From Hanleya hanleyi (lineage: Eukaryota; Mollusca; Polyplacophora; Lepidopleurida; Hanleyidae), in assembly GCA_036873755.1 (NCBI GenBank), contig JAVTVY010017271.1, positions 310,001-374,000 on the forward strand: 64,000 nucleotides of DNA, written 5' to 3'. This document shows, in pieces, positions 56,207-64,000 of the stretch (position 1 is the first letter of the stretch; each line of letters begins with the position of its first letter). The notes beneath the pieces were generated by a model that saw nothing but the letters and a program-made list of their open reading frames with translations, did not search any database and was not told where the DNA came from. Position numbers and translations under genes: made by a program.

Positions 56207-56859
56207 TTAACTGTTTGTAGAGTGAGATTAAGCAAATGATGGGCCTTTCATAACAGAAGGCCCAAGATCAGACACATTTACCAGTTTAGCTTCTGATCAC
56301 TACACAGTCACTGCAGGGAGATTCTCCGTCTGAATTCCACTCTACTCCCTGGCCAATGTTCAGTCTGCTCAGAGAAGAAATTTCATTGGCCATTGAATCA
56401 ATATATGCTAACATTGTCTGAGTAAACTTGGCTGTTTTGGGAAGTTTACTCGCTGCCAAGGGGTCAGCATATTACGCCATCCCATCTTTTTATGTAAATA
56501 CATACAGAGTAATATCGTAATCTCTCTATCCTGCAGCACTGAGCCCCAATACGGTCAAATTCAATACAATTATCCGGTACCTATTCTCTAAGAATGCAAT
56601 GTGAAAAGAGAATTCATCTTTGCCTTTGTTTGTAATGTATTTCTGAGGCTAGTAAGTACATAGAAGAAAATGACAGCAAATTGGCAGGCCAAGTATTTCA
56701 ACATGAAATGATATTTTAATGTAGTGGATATGTTTCTCCGTGTTTGTTTTAATTAACTTTCGAGTATTTACTGGATAACTCAGAAGAGAAATGGCATATT
56801 ATCAATATCAGAGACATTACGCAACCATGTTTTAGACGGATCAAGCTTCCAGCTGAATA
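56207..56859. other. Unassigned DNA, no gene seen
   Basis: No ORF, repeat or RNA gene recognised. Confidence 0.5.
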
Positions 56860-57095
56860 GGGGCCCTCGGTGGCCGAGTGGTCTAAGGCGCTTCCCTGGT
56901 GACCGCTAGCCTCACACCGCTGAACCGGCATGGGGTTGAGCCCAGCTGGTCGATGTGTGAAAGTTTGTCAATTACTTGCCGATGGGCGGTGGTTCTCTCC
57001 GGCCACTCCGCCTTTCTCCACCAACCAAAACGACTGTCACCATATGAGTGAAACAAACTTGAGTGTGACATTAAGCCAAATCCCCCCCCCCCCCA
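56860..57095 (+). mobile_element. tRNA-derived SINE (Leu/Ser-like head)
   Basis: A-box TGGCCGAGTGGTCTAAGG (56,871-56,888) and B-box GGGTTGAGCCCA (56,933-56,944), then a ~140-bp body ending GTGACATTAAGCCAAAT and a C run (57,081-57,094). The head resembles tRNA-Leu or tRNA-Ser, but the 3' half is not tRNA. Confidence 0.75.
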
Positions 57096-57590
57096 CCCCA
57101 TCCCAGTTGAATAGAAGGTGAACAGAGAATATTATGTGGTTTAACAAGGTGAAGTTAAAGTGCCAAAAATCAAACATTATGAGAATTTATCTTAGATTTC
57201 GTCTGATATCAATAGCCTTATTTGCACATGAGAATTGAGAATTTCTCAGGATTGACTGTGAACTTCTCTATGCAACAAACTGGTATTTTATTTCTTCATT
57301 GAGTATTATTGTCACTATTGCCAGAAATCCACATCTCCTGTGGGTAATTTGTTAAATAAGTAACACAATTGATAAGAATATAAGCAAAGAAATTGAATGT
57401 TCATAGTGTTAATTTTATCTAATGTTTTTTACGGAACCCGAAAATCTCATTGAAATCCTTTGCTTAGATTGATGTCCCAGTGATTATGAATATTGGTATA
57501 ATTAAAAAAAAAAGGGGGCAGTCAAATTATCAGATTTTTTTGCCAAATTGCTCTGTTTTCAAGCAGTAAGACAGTATATCATCAACTGTT
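57096..57590. other. AT-rich spacer
   Basis: No gene or repeat recognised. Confidence 0.5.
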
Positions 57591-58279
57591 TTGCATGTGA
57601 ATGGGAAAGAGCCCCCTTAAACTGTTTATGTCGATGGTAACAAACCCCCTTGAACTGTTCCTGCGATTGGTAACAAATCTCCATAAACTGTTCCTGTGAA
57701 TGGTAACAAATCTCCTTAAACTGTTCCTGTGAATATGGTAGCAGATCTCCTTAAACTGTTCCTGTGAATATGGTAGCAGATCCCCTTAAACTGTTCCTGT
57801 GAATGGTAACAAATCTTCTTACAATGTTCCTGTGAATGTGGTAGCAGATCCCCTTAAACTGTTCCTGCGAATGGTAACAAATCTCCATAAACTGTTCATG
57901 TGAATGGTAACAAATCTCCTTAAACTGTTCCTGTGAATATGGTAGCAGATCCCCTTAAACTGTTCCTGTGAATATGGTAGCAGATCCCCTTAAACTGTTC
58001 CTGTGAATGTGGTAGCAGATCCCCTTAAACTGTTCCTGTGAATGGTAACAAATCTTCTTACAATGTTCCTGTGAATGGTAACAAACCCCCTTAAACTGTT
58101 CCTGTGAATGGTAACAAATCTCCTTAAACTGTTCCTGTGAATATGGTAGCAGATCCCCTTAAACTGTTCCTGTGAATATGGTAGCAGATCCCCTTAAACT
58201 GTTCCTGTGAATGGTAACAAATCTTCTTACAATGTTCCTGTGAATGGTAACAAACCCCCTTAAACTGTTCCTGTGAATG

Positions 58280-58880
58280 GTAACAGATCTCTTTAAACTG
58301 TTACTGTGAATATGGTAACAAATCTCCTTAAACTGTTCCTGTGAATATGGTAGCAGATCCTCTTAAACTGTTCCTGTGAATATGGTAGCAGATCCCCTTA
58401 AACTGTTCCTGTGAATGGTAACAAATCTTCTTACAATGTTCCTGTGAATGGTAACAGATCTCTTTAAACTGTTACTGTGAATATGGTAACAAATCTCCTT
58501 AAACTGTTCCTGTGAATATGGTAGCAGATCCCCTTAAACTGTTCCTGTGAATATGGTAGCAGATCCCCTTAAACTGTTCCTGTGAATGGTAACAAATCTT
58601 CTTACAATGTTCCTGTGAATGGTAACAGATCTCTTTAAACTGTTACTGTGAATATGGTAACAAATCTCCTTAAACTGTTCCTGTGAATATGGTAGCAGAT
58701 CCCCTTAAACTGTTCCTGTGAATATGGTAGCAGATCCCCTTAAACTGTTCCTGTGAATGGTAACAAATCTTCTTACAATGTTCCTGTGAATGGTAACAGA
58801 TCTCTTTAAACTGTTACTGTGAATATGGTAACAAATCTCCTTAAACTGTTCCTGTGAATATGGTAGCAGATCCCTTTAAA
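58280..58880 (+). repeat. 171-bp higher-order repeat within the minisatellite
   Basis: The marker GTAACAGATCTCTTTAAACT begins at 58,280, 58,451, 58,622 and 58,793, exactly 171 bp apart. Each 171-bp block holds five variant monomers in fixed order and blocks are almost identical. Confidence 0.9.
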
Positions 58881-60479
58881 CTGTTCCTGTGAATGGTAAT
58901 GAACCCCCTTTACTGTTCCTCCGAATGGTAATGATGCCCCATAAACTGTTTCTGTGAATGGTAATTACTCCCCATAAATTGTTTCTGTGAATGGTAATGA
59001 CCCCTCTTAAACCTTTCCTGTGAATGGTAATGACCTGCCTTAAACTGTTCCTGTTAATGGTATTTGACCCCCCATAAACTGTTCTTGTGAATGGTAACAA
59101 CCCCCTGAAAATTTATCCTGTGAATGGTAGGGCCCCCCCCTAAACTCTTCCTGTGAATGGTAATGACTCCCCTTAATTGTTCCTGTGAATGGTAATGACT
59201 CCACTTAAACTGTTCCTGTGAATGGTAATGACTCCCCTTAAACTCTTCCTGTGAATGGTAATGACTCCCCTTAATTGTTCCTGTGAATGGTAATGACTCC
59301 CCTTAACTATTCCTGTGAATGGTAATGACTCCCCTTAAACTGTTCCTGTGAATGGTAATGACTCCCCTTACATTGTTCCTGTGAATGGTAATGACCCCCC
59401 TTAAACTGAAGGTAATGATCGCCTTAAACTGTTCCTGTGAATGGTAATGACTTCCCTTAAACTGTTCCTGTGAATGGTAATGACTTCCCTTAAACTGTTC
59501 CTGTGAATGGTAATGACTTCCCTTAAACTGTTCCTGTGAATAGTAATCACTCCCCTTAACTATTCCTGTGAATGGTAATTACTCCCCTTACATTGTTCCT
59601 GTGAATGGTAATGACCCCCCTTAAACTGTTCCTGTGAATGGTAATGACTCCCCTTAAACTGTTTCTGTGAATGGTGATGACCCCCCCCCGCCCCTAAACT
59701 GTTCCTACGAATGGTAACAACCCGCTGAAATTTTTTACCTGTGAGTGGTAGCGACCACCTTTAAACTGTTCCTGTGAATGGTAATCACTCCCCTTAAACT
59801 GTTCCTGTGAATTGTAATGGCTGCCCTTAAACTGTTTCTGTGATTGGTAATGAGGCCCCTTAATTATTCCTGTGATTGGTAATGACCCCCCTTAACTGTT
59901 CCTGTGAATGGTAATGACCCCCTTAACTATTCCTGTGAATGGTAATGAGTCCCCATAACTATTCCTGTGAATGGTAAGGACTCCACTTAACTATTCCTGT
60001 GAATGGTAAGGACTCCACTTAACTATTCCTGTGAATGGTAATGAGTCCCCTTAACTATTCCTGTGAGTGATAATGAGTCCCCTTAACTGTTCCTGTGAAT
60101 GGTAATGAGTCCCCTTAACTATTCCTGTGAGTGGTAATGACCCCCCTTAACTGTTCCTGTGAATGGTAATGACTCCACTTAACTGTTCCTGTGAATGGTA
60201 AGGACTCCACTTAACTATTCCTGTGATTGGTAATGACCCCCCTTAACTATTCCTGTGAGTGATAATGAGTCCCCTTAACTGTTCCTGTGAATGGTAATGA
60301 CTCCACTTAACTATTCCTGTGAATGGTAATGAGTCCCCTTAACTATTCCTGTGAGTGGTAATGACCCCCCTTAACTGTTCCTGTGAATGGTAATGATCCC
60401 CTTAACTGTTCCTGTGAATTGTAATGACTCCACTTAACTATTCCTGTGAATGGTAATGAGTCCCCTTAACTATTCCTGT

Positions 60480-60905
60480 GAGTGGTAATGACTCCCCTTA
60501 CATTGTTCCTGTGAGTGATAATGAGTCCCCTTAACTGTTCCTGTGAATGGTAAGGACCCCCCTTAACTATTCCTGTGAATGGTAATGAGTCCCCTTAACT
60601 ATTCCTGTGAGTGGTAATGACTCCCCTTACAATGCTCCTGTGAGTGATAATGAGTCCCCTTAACTGTTCCTGTGAATGGTAATGACTCCACTTAACTATT
60701 CCTGTGAATGGTAATGAGTCCCCTTAACTATTCCTGTGAGTGGTAATGACTCCCCTTACATTGTTCCTGTGAGTGATAATGAGTCCCCTTAACTGTTCCT
60801 GTGAATGGTAATGACTCCACTTAACTATTCCTGTGAATGGTAATGAGTCCCCTTAACTATTCCTGTGAGTGGTAATGACTCCCCTTACATTGTTCCTGTG
60901 AGTGA
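60480..60905 (+). repeat. ~128-bp higher-order repeat within the minisatellite
   Basis: A fixed series of four variants (TGACTCCCCTTACATTG, GATAATGAGTCC, TGACTCCACTT, GAATGGTAATGAGTCC) recurs about every 128 bp. The TTACATTG/TTACAATG marker is at about 60,490, 60,625, 60,752 and 60,883. Confidence 0.75.
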
Positions 60906-62285
60906 TGAGTCCCCTTAACTGTTCCTGTGAATGGTAAGGACCCCCCTTAACTATTCCTGTGAATGGTAATGAGTCCCCTTAACTATTCCTGTGAGTGATA
61001 ATGAGTCCCCTTAACTGTTCCTGTGAATGGTAATGACTCCACTTAACTATTCCTGTGAATGGTAATGAGTCCCCTTAACTATTCCTGTGGGTGGTAATGA
61101 GTCCCCTTAACTGTTCCTGTGAATGGTAAGGACTCCACTTAACTATTCCTGTGATTGGTAATGACCCCCCTTAACTATTCCTGTGAGTGGCAATGAGTCC
61201 CCTTAACTGTTCCTGTGAATGGTAATGACTCCACTTAACTATTCCTGTGAATGGTAAGGACTCCACTTAACTGTTCCTGTGAATGGTAATGAGTCCCCTT
61301 AACTATTCCTGTGAGTGGTAATGAGTCCCCTTAACTGTTCCTGTGAATGGTAATGACTCCACATAACTATTCCTGTGAATGGTAATGAGTTCCCTTAACT
61401 ATTCCTGTGAGTGGTAATGAGTCCCCTTAACTGTTCCTGTGAATGGTAAGGACTCCACTTAACTATTCCTGTGAATGGTAATGACCCCCCTTAACTATTC
61501 CTGTGAGTGGTAATGAGTCCCCTTAACTGTTCCTGTGAATGGTAATGAGTCTTCTTAACTGTTCCTGTGAATGGTAATGACTCCACTTAACTATTCCTGT
61601 GAATGGTAATGAGTCCCCTTAACTGTTCCTGTGAATGGTAAGGACTCCACTTAACTATTCCTGTGAATGGTAATGACCCCCCTTAACTATTCCTGTGAGT
61701 GGTAATGAGTCCCCTTAACTGTTCCTGTGAATGGTAATGACTCCACTTAACTATTCCTGTGAGTGGTAATGAGTCCCCTTAACTGTTCCTGTGAATGGTA
61801 AGGACTCCACTTAACTATTCCTGTGAATGGTAATGACCCCCCTTAACTATTCCTGTGAGTGGTAATGAGTCCCCTTAATTGTTCCTGTGAATGGTAAGGA
61901 CTCCACTTAACTATTCCTGTGAGTGGTAATGAGTCCCCTTAACTGTTCCTGTGAATGGTAATGACTCCACTTAACTATTCCTGTGAATGGTAATGACTCT
62001 CCTTAACTATTCTTGTGAATGGTAATGACTCCACTCAACTATTCCTGTGAATGGTAATGACTCCACTTAACTATTCCTGTGATTGGTAATGACCCCCTTT
62101 AACTGTTCCTGTGAATGGTAATGAGCCCCTTAAACTGTTTCTGTGAATGGTAACGACTCCCTCAAACTGTTCCTGTGAATGGTAGTGACCCCTCTGAAAC
62201 TTTTTCCTGTGAATGGTAGTGAACCCCCCTCCCCCGCCTTAAACTGTTCCTGTGAATTGTAATGACGCCCCTTAAAATTTTGAAT

Positions 62286-63315
62286 CTAAATCTCATCTAA
62301 AAACTTCAACCCCTTATTGTCAAGGTAACACATTCAAAACATAAAATAGTCAGTGTTTATTTATCAGTGTTGAGGGCACAGTGTAGTTTTGGCACACAAT
62401 ATACTGAAATCTGTCTAATGACACCAATTAAACTTTTCCTGTAAATGGTAACAAACCCCCTTAAACCGTTCCTATGAATGATGACGACCTCCCTTAAACA
62501 GCTCCTTGCAGAGTTAGAGAAGCTAACTGAAGAACATTGAGTGTTTGTTACTTGGCCAGTGTTGCAGACAAATGTATTGTAAGAGAGTTTAAATGTTCAA
62601 ACTTGTCTATATTTGCTGTCAGGGTTTATGTTGTCTCATACATGATATCATCTCTCCAATAAGGCAATATGACATCTTTATCCGCTGTTTGCAGACTTTG
62701 ATCTACATGTATTTCTCTCCAGTGATGCTCACTCCACTGTATTTACAAGTATTTTATTAGGAATGTATTTTATAACTTCATTTATCTATCCAGTTTGCCT
62801 TCTTCAACCCATGAATATTGTCATACTTATGCAGGCTCAGCTGTCGTCGTCGTGGTTTGGCCCCCGATGTCAAAACAAACTGTTGAAAGGCTCCAGGTCT
62901 CGTGCCTCCTCAACAACTTAAGCCCTTGTTTGTTCAAATATCTATGTTGTTTGGTTGGTGGTTGTGTAGTTTGCCATCATGTTAAGAGATACAGGCACTT
63001 CACCGATTCCTTGATTATCCCTTAAATACCAGAGGATGGCGAAGAATGCTGCTACCTGATATCTTGTTGGCTAGATTTGAATATATATGTCTTAATGTGG
63101 GACTGTTTCAAATAAGAACCAATCTTATTTTTGGATTGAACATACCATGTGAAGAAAATTGAATTTGTTATTAAAGGGAACCAGAGACAAATGTGATAAA
63201 CTATGTGTTGAATACCAAGGCTCAGTAAAACACCAACAAAAGTTTCTGTAATTAGCTCACACTCCAGGTCATGGTAAGAATAGATCTCAGCTCCTCAGAA
63301 AGCTTGTCATAAGAG
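62286..63315. other. Single-copy-looking DNA, no gene recognised
   Basis: Includes one 76-codon ORF (62,795-63,025) without recognisable features. It could be intronic or intergenic; nothing in the sequence decides. Confidence 0.45.
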
Positions 63316-63460
63316 GTGACTAACTGGGGCACCCGTGTGGATCCCGGATGGGAAAAGGAATAGGGGTTTCCGGGTGTGAAAAGGAATATGAACCAACATC
63401 GTGATATGACTGAAATAGTGTTGAAAGCGACGTTAAATCATATTCACTCACTCACTCTAA
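63316..63460 (+). mobile_element. SINE 3' body and tail fragment
   Basis: TTGAAAGCGACGTTAAATC followed by CATTCACTCACTCACTC, the widespread mollusc SINE tail. No A or B box was found upstream, so the copy is 5'-truncated. Confidence 0.65.
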
Positions 63461-63569
63461 TGTGAGTAAAACGCACTTGGTGGAGCGCAGACAGGGCTTT
63501 ATATTAAATGTTAGACGTAACATTTAACGACATGCTTAAATTAGAGATGTGCCAAAAAAAATTATTTAA

Positions 63570-63985
63570 AGCCTGGCACACACAAGAGCTATCCCATAGG
63601 CCAATGTCCTCATTTGCCTGTTGTCTCAGGAGCTAGCTTTCATATGGTGTCAGCGCACATGATGAGCAAAAGGTTCACCGAATTGAGTTCAGTTCCTGTG
63701 GAACACATTCTTAAAGGTCATGTGATCTTTCATGTGACCGGGTTGGCATAAAAATGACCATTTTGAACAGTCGTATGTACAAATCATGTGAATACAAGAT
63801 GCATTTCATTGACCAGTCAAATAAAATGGCTGAGCTTTTACATGTAGCTAAGTTTGATATTTTTCTCCTTGCCTTGCGAGGCAAAAACCTCTTCAAAAAC
63901 TGCTCTGCATATACGAGAGCTATTCCCTGATCCAGCAGGCAATTGAGGCCGTTAGCTCAGGAGATAGCTCTGGTGTATGCCAGGC
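63570..63985. mobile_element. 416-bp TIR element with TTAA flanks
   Basis: AGCCTGGCACACACAAGAGC at the left and GCTCTGGTGTATGCCAGGC at the right, with TTAA at 63,566-63,569 and 63,986-63,989. Inverted similarity continues through AGCTATC and the CAGGAG(C/A)TAGCT blocks. Non-coding. piggyBac-like by target only. Confidence 0.65.
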
Positions 63986-64000
63986 TTAAGAGGGTGATGT

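Larger units (their letters stand above)
57591..62285 (+). repeat. 4.7-kb minisatellite, ~32-34-bp unit
   Basis: About 140 copies of a unit around CTTAAACTGTTCCTGTGAATGGTAA. Two zones differ: 57,591-58,880 has ATATGGTAGCAGATCC and GGTAACAAATCT variants; 58,900-62,285 has GGTAATGACTCC and GGTAATGAGTCC variants with a steadier 32-bp period. Units in the first and last few hundred bases are the most diverged. No coding potential. Confidence 0.95.

Noticed and set aside
56865..56950. Possible tRNA-Leu or tRNA-Ser gene.
   Set aside because: Only the 5' half and B-box are tRNA-like; it is followed by a SINE body and C-rich tail.
58876..59100. Minus-strand ORF with repeated FTRTVYGG-like units.
   Set aside because: It is a by-product of the minisatellite; neighbouring units break the frame.
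57591..62285. CRISPR-like array because of regularly spaced repeats.
   Set aside because: The repeats are contiguous with no unique spacers, in clearly eukaryotic DNA.

Overview
This window looks like repeat-dense, non-genic DNA from a marine mollusc. The inference rests on content: tRNA-derived SINEs ending in the mollusc-type GCGACGTTAAA / CACTCACTC tail, CCGT-tract elements with ~160-bp tandem monomers, DIRS-type tyrosine-recombinase retrotransposons and AT-rich spacers. The species cannot be told. I find no convincing intact host gene, no tRNA or rRNA gene, and nothing bacterial. Nearly all coding signal is decayed transposon protein.

Layout. 1-17.6 kb is a nest. An old long-terminal-inverted-repeat element (family A, complete copy at 30,113-31,835) is cut into four pieces (597-1,000; 11,680-11,899; 13,205-13,440; 15,182-15,450) by three insertions: a DIRS/Ngaro-like retrotransposon (1,001-11,679) and two Helentron-like minisatellite elements (H2, H3). 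The retrotransposon itself carries a 3-kb foldback between gag and pol, and an H1 minisatellite element inside its recombinase gene; H1 in turn carries a TTAA-flanked piggyBac-like element. Next come a 2-kb CAG/CTG-ended transposon, a 156-bp tandem array (H4) and a recent 2,314-bp tandem duplication (18,663-23,290). That duplication runs into a second, internally deleted DIRS-like element (about 22.86-29.07 kb) with ~155-bp inverted terminal repeats and an Arg/Ser-rich gag. 30-44 kb is a mosaic of family A arms and minus-strand LINE fragments, copied together several times; one LINE is split by two transposons. 44-57 kb holds further family A arms, a second H1 element, a TIR element with an intact 89-codon ORF, SINEs, a 409-bp palindrome, H5 and several MITEs. 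57.6-62.3 kb is a 4.7-kb minisatellite with higher-order structure.

Main new signal. At least five apparently different minisatellite families (H1-H5), and more weakly a sixth (H6), share one architecture: a GC-rich 5' hairpin, a CCGT or GTCA microsatellite, ~150-165-bp monomers, and (H1, H2, H3, H5, H6) a 3' subterminal copy of the 5' arm followed by a stem-loop. In H1-H5 the monomers keep the same core, GCGATATCT-like then exactly 26 nt then AAACTTG-like. A second recurring signal is six elements with CAG...CTG inverted termini and 5-bp target duplications. Several insertions can be proved inside this window because uninterrupted copies of the target are present.
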